DNA of 64,000 nt from VAZQ01 sp036557665 (lineage in GTDB: Bacteria > Pseudomonadota > Alphaproteobacteria > Rhizobiales > Xanthobacteraceae): assembly GCA_036557665.1 (NCBI GenBank), contig DATBHG010000070.1:124001-188000 (forward strand), in the 5' to 3' direction. Each line of letters begins with the position of its first letter. Position 1 is the first letter of the stretch. Positions 17,576-25,964 of this stretch are shown piece after piece. Position numbers and translations under genes: made by a program. The notes under the pieces were generated by a model. The model saw only the letters and a program-made list of their open reading frames with translations, did no database searches and was not told where the DNA came from.

Positions 17576-19684
17576 TTACCCTTGGTCGAGCGGCATTGCT
17601 TCGAGCAGAAGAAAGCGCGTGAACGCGACGGAGAGCCGATTGTTTGCTGCTGATGCGGTGCCCATCGATCTGCCGGTGCGATAGTCGGTGATCCGGTAGT
17701 CTCCCTTGCCCAAGCCGCGCAACTCCACTTCGCCGCGCCAGCGGTCGGCGTAGAACGCATAGTAATGCCGGCCGTCCTTGGTGCTGACCAGATGAGCTTC
17801 CGGCTTGTCGAATCCGATATCGTACAGCTCGCCTCTATAGTTTTCCTGCGGCAGTCGTTTCTGATTGTATAATGCAATCCATTTGCGCCACTGAGCCTCC
17901 TTGCGCGCCGTGAGCAGCGTCCTGCTCTTCGCGCGCGGGCCGCTGCTTGGCAGCGTGAACTTGGTGGAAACAATCCCGCCGATACCGATGGTCGAGGCGA
18001 AGTCGTTTCCATGATCGCTGAGCTCGACGTGATCGCCGGCGAAGGCGGCGGAGGGACCCATCAGCGCCTTGATGGTCTTGCCCTTGTGCCGAATCTGCCA
18101 TGAGGATTCCGGGTCGGAGGCAACCGGCTGGTTCATATAGGGCATGTTGTGGAAGGCCTGGGACGTGCCGCACGGGCATATTTCAATGACCGCATCAGGA
18201 TTGATGGCAACGGCTTCGGTGTAGATCGCCTTCCAGAATTCCTGCAGCTTCTCGACCGACTCCTCGGGCTCGCCGTGCCGGTGGGCGGGATTGTAGCAAG
18301 GCGCCATGCCGTTGAGATGCTGGCCGTCGAGCTTGAGCCCCGCATAACCCCATTCGCCCATGATCTTTCGCACCAGGGCCTTCGTCCACTCCACCGTCTC
18401 GGGATAGGCAGGGCACAGGGAGAAGCTGTCCCACCAGGTCACTTGCTGCGGCTTGCCCTGCTTGTCGAGGAGCAGCATGTCGCCGTGCTCGCGGAAGAGC
18501 TTGGTTGCGGGATGGGCGGCAAGCGGCGCGATCCAGAGCTTGGGCTTGAGCCCCGCCTGTTTGATCGCCTGTACGAGGGCGATCATGTCCGCGTCGCCGC
18601 GCGGGAACTTGACCGGATCCAGCGACCAGTCCCCGACTGCGGTCTGCCATCCGTCGTCGATGCCGGCCCAGCCGAGCCCGAGCTCTCGTACCTTTGGCAG
18701 CGTGCTCACCACCTGCTCGACGGTGAAGCCGCGCTCATAGCCCCAGGCGCACCAGATCGGTGCATAGGCCGCCGCCGGTACCTTTGCCTGCTGGCTGCCG
18801 CGGTCCGCAAGGATGCGCCGATAGGCATCGAGGCTGGCGAAGTAATCTCCGCGATGCACCGCAACGAATGTCCGGAACGTGGAAAAGCTCTCGCCCGGTT
18901 GCAGCGCGAGCGCGTGATCGCACTCGACCGCCACCCGCGCGCCGCCCTCCGTCATCGTGACCGGCAGAGCTATGAGCTTCGGCACAGTCTCAACATGGCC
19001 GACGGCAAGGCCGAAGTCGCGCCGCCACACGTCGACGACGGGGGTGCCGCCGCCATAGTCGGAGGCATTCATGCCCATGAAATTGCGCTGGGCGAAGCCG
19101 CCGGTAACGGGCTGCACCCAATCGCGCCGGTTGGGATAGGACGCGCCGGAGAACGACCAGAATCCGGGCTTGGTGCCTGACGGCGAAGGCTTGAGGATAT
19201 GTGCGCCATTCACCCACCCCGCGATGCCGGCGGGCCGTTGACCGATATTGCGGTAGGCGACGCTCAGGAGGGCGAAGCCGGGGAAGCGGTCATACAGGAC
19301 GACGCTGACCTCCTTCTCGATCCCTTCCTCTGCAAGCCCGCGCAGGACATGGTTTGTGCCGCCCCCGTGCGCGTCGTTGACGCCTTCGCTGCGCTGGTCG
19401 GCAAGCGCGAACCGCTCGATGCGCGTGCCATCCGCGAGCCGCAGCGTCTCGCTCGGCTCGAATTCGGTGAGCGGCTCGAAGTTGCCGTCGCGGATTGCGA
19501 CAATGCGGCTGCGCAGCACGGAATCGAACTCCAGGCGGATCCCGCTGTCGCCCAGCTCGGCGCGCATCTCGTCGGTAAAGGCCAACTTCACGGCACCGGT
19601 TCCGAATCCGGCGCCCGCAAGCGATGCCGCCAGCAGCTTGAGTACGGTGCGCCGGGGGGGCCTAGCCGGGTTCGTTCTGCGCAT
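17576..19684 (-). CDS. secreted GH36-type alpha-galactosidase with Tat-like signal
   Basis: 702 residues. The N-terminus RRTNPARPPRRTVLKLLAA plus a hydrophobic run resembles a twin-arginine signal. A beta-sandwich domain is followed by a catalytic barrel at about residues 310-560. WAGIDDGWQ and KLWIAPLAAHPATKL are typical of the GH36/GH27 clan. The nucleophile is probably the aspartate in YAGLKLDGQHLNG and the acid/base the aspartate in VASDPESSWQIRHKG. It should release alpha-linked galactose or N-acetylgalactosamine in the periplasm. The first gene of the amino-sugar operon. ATG 19684 is preferred; a TTG at 19693 is possible. Confidence 0.88.
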   Translation of the reverse strand: MRRTNPARPPRRTVLKLLAASLAGAGFGTGAVKLAFTDEMRAELGDSGIRLEFDSVLRSRIVAIRDGNFEPLTEFEPSETLRLADGTRIERFALADQRSEGVNDAHGGGTNHVLRGLAEEGIEKEVSVVLYDRFPGFALLSVAYRNIGQRPAGIAGWVNGAHILKPSPSGTKPGFWSFSGASYPNRRDWVQPVTGGFAQRNFMGMNASDYGGGTPVVDVWRRDFGLAVGHVETVPKLIALPVTMTEGGARVAVECDHALALQPGESFSTFRTFVAVHRGDYFASLDAYRRILADRGSQQAKVPAAAYAPIWCAWGYERGFTVEQVVSTLPKVRELGLGWAGIDDGWQTAVGDWSLDPVKFPRGDADMIALVQAIKQAGLKPKLWIAPLAAHPATKLFREHGDMLLLDKQGKPQQVTWWDSFSLCPAYPETVEWTKALVRKIMGEWGYAGLKLDGQHLNGMAPCYNPAHRHGEPEESVEKLQEFWKAIYTEAVAINPDAVIEICPCGTSQAFHNMPYMNQPVASDPESSWQIRHKGKTIKALMGPSAAFAGDHVELSDHGNDFASTIGIGGIVSTKFTLPSSGPRAKSRTLLTARKEAQWRKWIALYNQKRLPQENYRGELYDIGFDKPEAHLVSTKDGRHYYAFYADRWRGEVELRGLGKGDYRITDYRTGRSMGTASAANNRLSVAFTRFLLLEAMPLDQG

Positions 19685-19719
19685 GATCTGCAAGGATGGG
19701 GTTGCTATTGTTGGGTAGC

Positions 19720-19960
19720 TTACGGGTTAGCCAAAATGGAGACCGGCGATCGCTTGGGTTCGTTTGGCCGAAATCGGAGCGAGCGCTCCTCGGGTTCGTT
19801 TGGCCGGGATCGGGCCTGGCGTCTCCTCGGGTTCGTTTGGCCAAGATCGGGACGGGCGACTGCTTGCCGGCATCCCTGTACGTAGACGCTCGTCCTTGCC
19901 AAGGGTTCGTTGGCGAGGTGATTGCGCGGCCTCTCGGGTTTCGTTTGGCCAAGATTCGGC
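19720..19960. repeat. degenerate direct repeats with core GGGTTCGTTTGGCCAAGATCGG
   Basis: Three near-identical 22-bp units start at 19756, 19792 and 19829, spaced 36 and 37 bp. A weaker copy lies near 19903 and a further one at 19936-19959 with single-base insertions. Translated on the minus strand they give repeated WPNEP- or ILAKRT-like peptides. I believe such spurious repeated peptides occur in Bradyrhizobium annotations. The open frame covering them (to 20579) looks like an artefact of the repeats, so no gene is called. Confidence 0.8.
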
Positions 19961-20018
19961 AGGCTCTGAGAGGCCAGCCCATTGCATTCGCGTGATCCGG
20001 GGCGCGACCGGGGCCTGC

Positions 20019-20088
20019 GGCCAAGTCTTGGTGGTCAAGTCTTGGTGGCCAAGTCTTGATGGCCAAGTCTTGATGGCCAAGTCTTGGC
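20019..20088. repeat. perfectly phased 14-bp tandem repeat, five copies
   Basis: Five consecutive 14-bp units with consensus GGCCAAGTCTTGRT: 20019-20032, 20033-20046 (GGTC variant), 20047-20060, 20061-20074 and 20075-20088 (ending GGC). The units differ at only one or two positions. The period is not a multiple of three, so it is unlikely to be protein-coding. It could vary in copy number between strains. Confidence 0.92.
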
Positions 20089-20410
20089 ACCCGGCGCAGA
20101 GACCGTTGCAGCAACGATGTCAACGAAGGGCGAGCTCGTTGGGGCATACAGAAAACCCGCGCCTGTTCTTGCTTCGTTCCAGATGTGCCAAGAGGACGAG
20201 GTCTTGTCAACCGCTTGGTGCTTTCCGGGCGTCGAGCGTAAAGGGTCCGCCTCCGAACAGATGGGCGAGGCAGCATCCCCACGGGAACATCGGAAGTCCC
20301 CCTGCTCGCCGCGGAAGGCTTCTCCTGTGTTGTGGCTCCTCGGGAGAACGCGCTGCGCGGCTCGACCCGCAGCAGCAGCGCTCGCGCGGGGCCGTGTGAA
20401 GCGCTGCTGC
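20089..20410. other. gene-poor stretch after tandem repeats
   Basis: About 320 bp between the 14-bp tandem repeat and the stop of the small monooxygenase gene. Open frames on both strands are mutually overlapping and compositionally biased, with no recognisable family. It contains several short inverted repeats (for example around 20395-20415, gaagcgctgctgcctacagcgccttc). I see no gene here. Confidence 0.45.
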
Positions 20411-20770
20411 CTACAGCGCCTTCTGACGCTCGTGTATCTCGCGGGAATCGGCTGGCGCCTCGGTGCGATCGGTCATGCCGTAGTTGCGGATCACAGCGCC
20501 GATGCGCAGCCGATAGTCGGCAAAGATGCCGGCGCGGCCTGCAGCCTGGGTCGCGCGGTGGCGGCTGTTGTTGCGCCACGCAGCCACTGCCTCCTCGTCG
20601 CGCCAGAAGGAAAGCGACAGAAGCTTTCCCGGCTCGGTCAAACTCTGGAAGCGCTCGATGGAGATGAAGCCGTCGGTCTGATCGAGCTCGCTTCGCAACG
20701 CAGCCGCAAGCCGCAGGTAATCGTCCTTGCGCCCTTCCGCGGGCCAGACTTCAAAGATGACAGCAATCAT
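20411..20770 (-). CDS. antibiotic biosynthesis monooxygenase (ABM) domain protein
   Basis: 119-residue dimeric alpha/beta-barrel protein. The pattern MIAVIFEVWPAEGRKDDYLR, DGFISIERFQSLTEPGKLLSLSFWRDEEAVAAWRN and the following HRATQAAGR are typical of ABM proteins, which range from quinone-forming monooxygenases to heme-degrading enzymes. The family is too broad to name a substrate. ATG 20770 is fixed by GGAGG 5 nt upstream; the frame is open to 20935 but that part is non-homologous. It lies 94 bp after the zinc alcohol dehydrogenase on the same strand and may be co-transcribed. Confidence 0.85.
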   Translation of the reverse strand: MIAVIFEVWPAEGRKDDYLRLAAALRSELDQTDGFISIERFQSLTEPGKLLSLSFWRDEEAVAAWRNNSRHRATQAAGRAGIFADYRLRIGAVIRNYGMTDRTEAPADSREIHERQKAL

Positions 20771-20864
20771 CTCGACCTCCGCTCGTGTTGCTCGTTCATT
20801 CCAGGACGGGGTACCCCGTAGACAAAGTCGGCAGGGACCCGCTACCCCGCCATGACGACCGTGT

Positions 20865-21977
20865 TCAGTCAAATACCACGACGCTGCGAATGGCTTCGCC
20901 GCGCTTGAGCGCTGCGAAGCCGGAATTGACAGCATCGAGGTGGATGCGCGCCGTTATCAGCTCATCGAGCATCAGCCGGCCCTCAAGATAAGCCCGCGCC
21001 AACAGCGGGAAGTCGCGCGCAGGGCGGGCCTCGCCGTAGCTCGACCGCCTGATGCGTTTCTCCTGCATCAGCGCGCCCCAGCGAAATGCGACTTCGCTGC
21101 CGACATCGACCTTGCCCAGCCAGATCACTTCGCCACCGGGCCGGACCGCCTCGACGCTCGTGCTGAATGCTGCGGCGCGGCCTGCCGCCTCGATCACGAC
21201 ATCGGCGCCGCGACCCGAAGTTCGGCTCTTGGCCACCGCGACCGCGTCCTCGGTCTTGGCGTTCACACACGAGGTTGCGCCCATGCGCGCCGCGAGCTTG
21301 AGCTTTTCGCCATCGATGTCGCAGGCAATTATGTCGGTTGCCCCGGCCAGACGCGCGCCCTGAACCGCCGACAGCCCGACGGCGCCGCAGCCGATCACCA
21401 TCACACAGTCGGCGCGGCCAATACGCGCCACGTTCAAGGCTGCGCCGACGCCGGTCATGACGCCGCATCCGATCAAGCAGGCGCGGTCGAACGGGATCTC
21501 GTTACCGGCCGGAATCGCCTGTTGCTCCTGCACGATGCAGTACTCCCCGAACGTGCCCAGGAACATGAGATGGCTGAGCTCGCGGCCGTCGCCGAGCCGG
21601 GCCTTGCTTTGTCCGTCGAACGCAACGGCGCGCGGCCCAAGCGCCAAGTAATCCGCGCATAGGATCGGGAGCGCGCGATCGCAGTAGAAGCAATGGCCGC
21701 AATGCGGGTTCCACGACAGGATGACGTGATCGCCTTTGCGGACCTTGCTCACTGCCGTCCCCACGTCCTCGACCACGCCCGCGGCCTCATGGCCGAGCAG
21801 GATCGGCACGGGATAACGCAGCGAGCCCTCGATCACTTCCAGGTCGGTGTGACAAAGCCCGGCGGCGCGCACCCGCACCAGGACGTCGCACCTCGCCAGC
21901 GGCGCCGCGCTGACTCGCTCGATCGCCAGCGCAGTGCCGGGCCGATGCAGCACCGCCGCATCGTAGTGCAGGCTCAC
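20865..21977 (-). CDS. zinc-dependent alcohol dehydrogenase, class III-like
   Basis: 370 residues. Catalytic zinc ligands are visible in GLCHTDLEVIEG and LLGHEAAGVVEDVG. The structural zinc loop is NPHCGHCFYCDRALPILC, and the Rossmann motif is VMVIGCGAVGLSAVQGA near residue 185. It oxidises alcohols or hemithioacetal-type adducts with NAD(P)+. I choose GTG 21977, which overlaps the stop of the small membrane protein as GTGA; the frame is open from GTG 22022, but that segment lies inside the upstream gene. It follows a fatty-acid-hydroxylase-type enzyme in the same transcription unit, so a hydroxylated lipid product is a reasonable but unproved substrate. Confidence 0.88.
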   Translation of the reverse strand: MSLHYDAAVLHRPGTALAIERVSAAPLARCDVLVRVRAAGLCHTDLEVIEGSLRYPVPILLGHEAAGVVEDVGTAVSKVRKGDHVILSWNPHCGHCFYCDRALPILCADYLALGPRAVAFDGQSKARLGDGRELSHLMFLGTFGEYCIVQEQQAIPAGNEIPFDRACLIGCGVMTGVGAALNVARIGRADCVMVIGCGAVGLSAVQGARLAGATDIIACDIDGEKLKLAARMGATSCVNAKTEDAVAVAKSRTSGRGADVVIEAAGRAAAFSTSVEAVRPGGEVIWLGKVDVGSEVAFRWGALMQEKRIRRSSYGEARPARDFPLLARAYLEGRLMLDELITARIHLDAVNSGFAALKRGEAIRSVVVFD

Positions 21978-22162
21978 TTCTTCACATGGCCCTTCTTCAC
22001 GCCGGCTTCGGGGAAGATCCACATCGATACGACCATGAAAACGGCGGTCACCATGACGACGGTGGAAAGGTCGTGGCGCACTGGCGAGCCGCTCCAGTAG
22101 GCAAGAATTGCCGCAACCAGCAGGACGACCACGGACACGACGGTTTTTACATCATTGGGCAT
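21974..22162 (-). CDS. 62-residue two-span membrane protein
   Basis: Small inner-membrane protein with two hydrophobic segments (VKTVVSVVVLLVAAILAYW and LSTVVMVTAVFMVVSMWIF) and a basic C-terminus (GVKKGHVKK). It belongs to no family I recognise. The stop overlaps the start of the alcohol dehydrogenase by 4 bp, and it lies downstream of the hydroxylase gene, so it is probably translated as part of that operon. It may be an accessory or anchoring subunit for the membrane hydroxylase; that is inference from context only. Confidence 0.75.
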   Translation of the reverse strand: MPNDVKTVVSVVVLLVAAILAYWSGSPVRHDLSTVVMVTAVFMVVSMWIFPEAGVKKGHVKK

Positions 22163-22194
22163 GACTGCACCTCGATTGCGTATGGTTGCTCCGC

Positions 22195-22330
22195 ATCATG
22201 CCCGCGCTTGTCGGCGCTCGTCGCGGGCATCCGGGTGTTTACCGACGCGCGGGCAGCAAGACGTGAATGGCGGGCACGCGGGGCCGCCCGTCGCGCATCC
22301 GTGCTGCGTCCCAAGGCGGCCATGACGGGC
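22195..22330. repeat. degenerate copy of the CGTCATGCCCGG-type palindromic element
   Basis: Intergenic sequence between the hydroxylase and the 62-residue membrane protein. It begins ATCATGCCCGCGCTTG and contains CGGGCATCC and AAGACGTGAATGGCGGGCA, ending near GGCCATGACGGG. Same layout as the better-preserved copy at 23138-23225, but diverged and longer. Confidence 0.6.
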
Positions 22331-22337
22331 GAGGATG

Positions 22338-23108
22338 TCAGTACGAGCCCACGGGGACCGCGGCTGCTTCGTCGGGCCGGCGCGGCGAGCCACGCAGCTT
22401 CCTCTTGAGAAAGCGGGTGTCATAGCCGTTGAACAGGGTGCCGAGCAGCCCGCGATCGAGATCGGAGGTGCCGAACAGCCAGTCGGCAATCGGGAAGGTC
22501 AGGTTCATGTTGACCTCCATCATCAGGCGCGCGTTGTGATGGGCGGTGTGATGGCGCCGCAACGTGTTCACGAACGGGCAGTTGCGCACGAACCAGCTCT
22601 CCTCCACGTGGCAGCAGAAGTGCATGAACTCGTAGACGAGATACATGCCCGTGGTCACGCACATGAACAGCCAGCCGACATTGGGGGAAAAGATGAGGCC
22701 CAGGATCACCGCAGCAGGGATCGACATCAGAATGAACACGACCAGGGCATAGGGCGGAAACACGGTGACGCGCCAATCCTTGTGATCGCGGAAGCGCATC
22801 TCGTCGTCGGTGAAGAACTGATGGTGATTGAGCGTGTGACGCTCGTAGATCGCGCGCAGCCCCTTGATGTTGACCGGCCGATGCATGACGAACCTGTGCA
22901 CCGCCCATTCGAACAGGTTGGTGAACAGGAATGCGAGCGGGACCGTGAGCCATTCCATCCAGGTGACGTTGTGAATGTGCTGGATGTAGATGTAGAACGC
23001 CGCCGCTCCCATCGCGTAGATGATGACAATGTGGAAATAGCCGTCGTACCACCCGAGAATGCGCGAGCGATATTCCTTGCGAAACTCGATTTGCCGCTGA
23101 CTGATCAT
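22338..23108 (-). CDS. membrane fatty acid hydroxylase / sterol desaturase superfamily protein
   Basis: 256 residues with four to five membrane helices and the histidine clusters that bind the diiron centre: HRFVMH (residue ~69), HTLNHHQFF (~91), HFCCH (~165) and HTAHHNAR (~188). Members insert hydroxyl groups or double bonds into lipid chains or sterols using O2. ATG 23108 is supported by a strong AGGAGG 7 nt upstream; the open frame to 23252 is mostly repeat sequence. It heads a unit with the small membrane protein and the alcohol dehydrogenase, downstream of the liv genes. The substrate is unknown. Confidence 0.9.
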   Translation of the reverse strand: MISQRQIEFRKEYRSRILGWYDGYFHIVIIYAMGAAAFYIYIQHIHNVTWMEWLTVPLAFLFTNLFEWAVHRFVMHRPVNIKGLRAIYERHTLNHHQFFTDDEMRFRDHKDWRVTVFPPYALVVFILMSIPAAVILGLIFSPNVGWLFMCVTTGMYLVYEFMHFCCHVEESWFVRNCPFVNTLRRHHTAHHNARLMMEVNMNLTFPIADWLFGTSDLDRGLLGTLFNGYDTRFLKRKLRGSPRRPDEAAAVPVGSY

Positions 23109-23137
23109 TGCTGTCCTCCTTGCCGCCGGGCTCTCCC

Positions 23138-23225
23138 CGTCATGCCCGGCTTCAGGTCGGGCATCCACGTCTTGGCGTGCCGCAAGCCAAGGCGTGGATG
23201 GCGGGGACAAGCCCGGCTCATGACG
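23138..23225. repeat. 88-bp imperfect palindromic element
   Basis: Outer arms CGTCATGCCCGGCTT and AAGCCCGGCTCATGACG are inverted copies, and inner arms GCATCCACGTCTTGGC and GCCAAGGCGTGGATGGC pair as well, giving a long hairpin. It lies between livF and the hydroxylase gene, immediately upstream of the hydroxylase ribosome site. Related or half copies occur near 15102-15145, 22195-22330, 30966-31038 and 36141-36285. REP-like intergenic elements of this kind are common in Bradyrhizobium-type genomes. Confidence 0.88.
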
Positions 23226-23241
23226 GCGGAAACTGCGCGCC

Positions 23242-23251
23242 TGATATATCA
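23242..23251. promoter_or_regulatory. TGATATATCA palindrome, possible operator
   Basis: Perfect 10-bp palindrome in the 193-bp gap between livF and the hydroxylase gene. Near-identical sequences precede livK (28464-28473) and gntR (30840-30849). FCD-type GntR regulators often bind short AT-rich palindromes, so this is a candidate site for the regulator encoded at 30095-30829. Confidence 0.4.
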
Positions 23252-23301
23252 CCGGTCTATCACGTCGAGAAGGGTCTCAGTCGGCCCGTTCCGCCGGGCG
23301 C

Positions 23302-24018
23302 TCATGCCGGCGCGGGGCCGCCCTCGATGATGCGCCGCACCGATGCATCCTGGCGCGCCGCCTGCGGTTTGCCGGCGAAGATGATCTCGCCGCGCTCGAC
23401 GACGTAGAGGCGATCGGCAAAATCGGGAACGTGGTGGATGTTGGACTCGGCGATGCAGACCGCGTGTCCGAAGGCCCGGATGGCGGCGAGCCCATCGATG
23501 ATGGACGGGACGATCACAGGGGAAAGCCCCTCGGTCGGCTCGTCGAGGAGGAGGAGCTTGGGCCCGAGCGCAAGCGCGCGGGCGATGGAAACCATCTTGC
23601 GCTCGCCGCCGGAGAGGGCATGGCCGCCGCGAGTGCAATACTGCTGGAGTCTGGGGAAGACACGATACGCCTCCTCGAGCCTCGCTTGCGGGCTGCGCGG
23701 GCCCGGGCAGGTCCAGGTCGGCAGCGCGATGTTCTCGGCCACGCTGAGCTCGCCGAAGACCTCGCTCTCCTCGGGGGCAAATCCGATCCCGAGGCGCGCG
23801 ATCTCAAACGGCCGCAGTCCGACGATGTCCTTGCCGCCGAATGTGATCCGGCCCGCAAGCGGCCGGCGAAATCCCATCACGGTGCGAAAGGTCGTGGTCT
23901 TGCCCGCGCCGTTGCGGCCGACGAGGCAGACAAGCTCGCCGGCGTTGACCTCGAAGCTCACGCCGCGCAGCACGGGGCTGCCCAGGATTTCCACGGCGAG
24001 GTTTTCAACGAGGAGCAT
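23302..24018 (-). CDS. livF: branched-chain-type ABC transporter ATP-binding protein LivF
   Basis: 238-residue ATPase. Walker A is GRNGAGKTTTFR near residue 35, the signature LSGGERKMVSIARAL near 135, and Walker B LLLLDEPTEGLSP near 155. The short length and the order after LivG mark it as LivF. The start codon shares a base with the livG stop (TGATG), so translation is coupled. It powers import together with LivG and the two permeases; the substrate depends on the binding protein and need not be an amino acid. Confidence 0.92.
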   Translation of the reverse strand: MLLVENLAVEILGSPVLRGVSFEVNAGELVCLVGRNGAGKTTTFRTVMGFRRPLAGRITFGGKDIVGLRPFEIARLGIGFAPEESEVFGELSVAENIALPTWTCPGPRSPQARLEEAYRVFPRLQQYCTRGGHALSGGERKMVSIARALALGPKLLLLDEPTEGLSPVIVPSIIDGLAAIRAFGHAVCIAESNIHHVPDFADRLYVVERGEIIFAGKPQAARQDASVRRIIEGGPAPA

Positions 24019-24779
24019 CAGTGGCCTCGGCGCCGGCCCACGACCGCGTCGACAAGGGCTCCATCGGCAAAGAATCGCTCGGGCGGCAAATCGGCCAGCA
24101 CCTTGCCACCGGCAAGCGCAATGATGCGGCTCGAATACGCGGCAACGAGATCCATGTCATGCTCGACCAGCACGATTGCCCTGACGCCTGCCTTGCGGCC
24201 TGCGGCAATGAGGATGCCCATGATCTCGTGCTTGTCGGCGGTGGACACGCCGGAGGTCGGCTCATCGAGTAGAATGACCTGCGGCTCGAGGGCGAAGGCG
24301 GAGGCGACATCGAGCAGCTTCTTCTCGCCTTGCGACAGCGCTGCAGCGACCGCGTCGAGCCGGCGGTCGAGACCGAAGATGCTCGCCACCTCGCGCGCGC
24401 GAGCCCGGATCATGGGGTCGGATGCCAGGCGCGAGAGGAGATGCCAGCGCTTGCGCTGGCGCGAGACCAAAGCCGTGGCGATGGTCTCCTCGACCGTCAG
24501 CTGGGGAAAGATCGCAATGAGCTGAAACGAGCGTGCGAGCCCCGCTTCGGCGAGCCGGACGGGACCGATGCCGGCGATGTTGTTTCCCCGGAATAGAACC
24601 TCGCCGGCCGTGGGTTCGAGGAGCCCGGTGAGCAGATTGACCAAGGTGGTCTTGCCGGCGCCGTTCGGCCCGATGACGGAGACGAGCTCGTCGGGGAGAA
24701 CGGCGATGCTGACATCCTCCACCGCGCGGAATTCGCCGAACGCCTTGCTCACCCCGCGGGTCTCCAGGAGAGCGTTCAT
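24018..24779 (-). CDS. livG: branched-chain-type ABC transporter ATP-binding protein LivG
   Basis: 253-residue ATPase with Walker A GPNGAGKTTLVNLLTG near residue 40, a Q-loop region ARSFQLIAIFPQLTVEE, signature-like LSQGEKKLLDVASAF and Walker B VILLDEPTSGV. The signature is LSQGE rather than LSGGQ, as in many LivG proteins. ATG 24779 overlaps the livM stop by 4 bp (ATGA). The open frame extends to 25481, but that longer reading lies in another frame of livM and is not real. Confidence 0.92.
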   Translation of the reverse strand: MNALLETRGVSKAFGEFRAVEDVSIAVLPDELVSVIGPNGAGKTTLVNLLTGLLEPTAGEVLFRGNNIAGIGPVRLAEAGLARSFQLIAIFPQLTVEETIATALVSRQRKRWHLLSRLASDPMIRARAREVASIFGLDRRLDAVAAALSQGEKKLLDVASAFALEPQVILLDEPTSGVSTADKHEIMGILIAAGRKAGVRAIVLVEHDMDLVAAYSSRIIALAGGKVLADLPPERFFADGALVDAVVGRRRGH

Positions 24780-25732
24780 GCCTTCGCTCGCTTGGTCGGC
24801 CGCAGCATAGCGGGGATGGCGGCAATCCCGCCGGGAAAACCGATGACGATGATCGCAAGAATCGCGCCGAGGATGAAGCGCCAGTACTGCGTGAGCGCCT
24901 GGAGCTGATCCTGCAGCAATGTGAATGCGAGCGCCCCGATGATCGGGCCGAAGAAATTTGCAAATCCGCCGAGCACTGCCATGAACACGAGCTGGCCGGA
25001 ATGGGTCCAATATACCAGCTCGGGATCGGCCAGTCCGATGCGGAAGCCAAGGATGACGCCTCCCGCGGCACCGAATCCCGCGGAGATGACGAATGCAGCG
25101 AGCCGGAAGCGATGCACGTGCACGCCGAGATATTCCGCCTTGCGGGGGTTGTCGCGCAGTGCCTTGAGATGCAGCCCGAAGGGGGAATGTACGATGCGCC
25201 ACATCACCAGTCCGGCGATCGCCAGAAGCGCCAGGCAGTAATAATAAAACGGCCCGGAGAGCAGCTCGATCTTGTTGTATTGCGCGAGCTCCAGCCCGAG
25301 CAGATTCATGCGCGGCACCCGCATGCCGCTGTCGCCGCCGGTCAGATGATAAAACTTGAACAGGAAGGAATAGAACAGCATACCGAAGGCGAGCGTCAGC
25401 ATGCCGAAGAAGATGCCCACGTTGCGCACGCAGATAAAGCCGATGGGAATTGCTCCGAGCATGGTGAAAAGCACCGTGCAAAGCAGCACCAGCTCAAAGC
25501 ACCGCATCCCGAGAATGCCTGTGAGCACGGCCGCGCCATAGGCGCCGGCACCGAGAAACATCGCGTGCCCGAAGGAGAGGAGCCCGGTATAGCCGAACAG
25601 GAGATTGAAGCCGAGCAGCGCAATCGCGTAGCCGAAGAACGGGATCATCAGCGTGGCGTAATAGGGCGGAGCCACGAGCGGCAGCAGCGCCAGCGCGAGG
25701 GTGGCGCTCAGGGCAAAGGCGGCAGGTTTCAT
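24776..25732 (-). CDS. livM: branched-chain-type ABC transporter permease LivM
   Basis: 318-residue inner-membrane permease with about nine hydrophobic segments. The LivM coupling motif region LGVHVHRFRLAAFVISAGFGAAGG (residues ~200-225) and MAVLGGFANFFGPIIGA are characteristic. It forms the transport channel with LivH. It is coupled to livG by a 4-bp overlap. A palindromic repeat occupies the 232-bp gap to livH upstream. Confidence 0.92.
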   Translation of the reverse strand: MKPAAFALSATLALALLPLVAPPYYATLMIPFFGYAIALLGFNLLFGYTGLLSFGHAMFLGAGAYGAAVLTGILGMRCFELVLLCTVLFTMLGAIPIGFICVRNVGIFFGMLTLAFGMLFYSFLFKFYHLTGGDSGMRVPRMNLLGLELAQYNKIELLSGPFYYYCLALLAIAGLVMWRIVHSPFGLHLKALRDNPRKAEYLGVHVHRFRLAAFVISAGFGAAGGVILGFRIGLADPELVYWTHSGQLVFMAVLGGFANFFGPIIGALAFTLLQDQLQALTQYWRFILGAILAIIVIGFPGGIAAIPAMLRPTKRAKA

Positions 25733-25837
25733 GCTCGTTTGTGCCCGCCTGTTGGCCGCACCGGCGTGCGACGCGGCTCTCGGGTGGGGGGCGGCCGCTC
25801 ACGGTTTCCCTTTGATGGCCATCGCCGCAGCACGTTG

Positions 25838-25902
25838 ACCCCCACCCGGCTCGCCCCGATGAAATCGGGGCTCGCCGACCTCCCCCTTTCAGGGGGAGGT
25901 AT
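25838..25902. repeat. palindromic repeat family A, single copy between livH and livM
   Basis: Sequence with two hairpins: ACCCGGCTCGCCCCGAT...ATCGGGGCTCGCCG, then ACCTCCCCCTTTCAGGGGGAGGT. The same design is seen at 26890-26961, 27007-27071, 32846-32919 and 32969-33032. A loop-forming element inside an operon may affect mRNA stability or relative expression of the permease genes. Confidence 0.88.
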
Positions 25903-25964
25903 CACCGCGCGCGCGGCCTTGCTCAGGCTTACGCGAGCGCTTGGTCCGGGATTTGGCATTATCA

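Noticed and set aside
19720..20088. Possible CRISPR or integron attachment array
   Set aside because: The 22-bp units are spaced by only ~14 bp of related sequence and the 14-bp units have no spacers; no cas or integrase gene is nearby.
19662..20579. 305-codon minus-strand frame with repeated WPNEP/AKRT peptides
   Set aside because: The repeated peptides come from DNA repeats whose spacing (36 and 37 bp, and 14 bp) is not kept in one frame; it also overlaps two real genes.
24018..25481. 487-codon frame that would fuse a long N-terminus to LivG
   Set aside because: Codons 1-234 are an out-of-frame reading of livM; ATG 24779 gives the standard LivG with an ATGA overlap.
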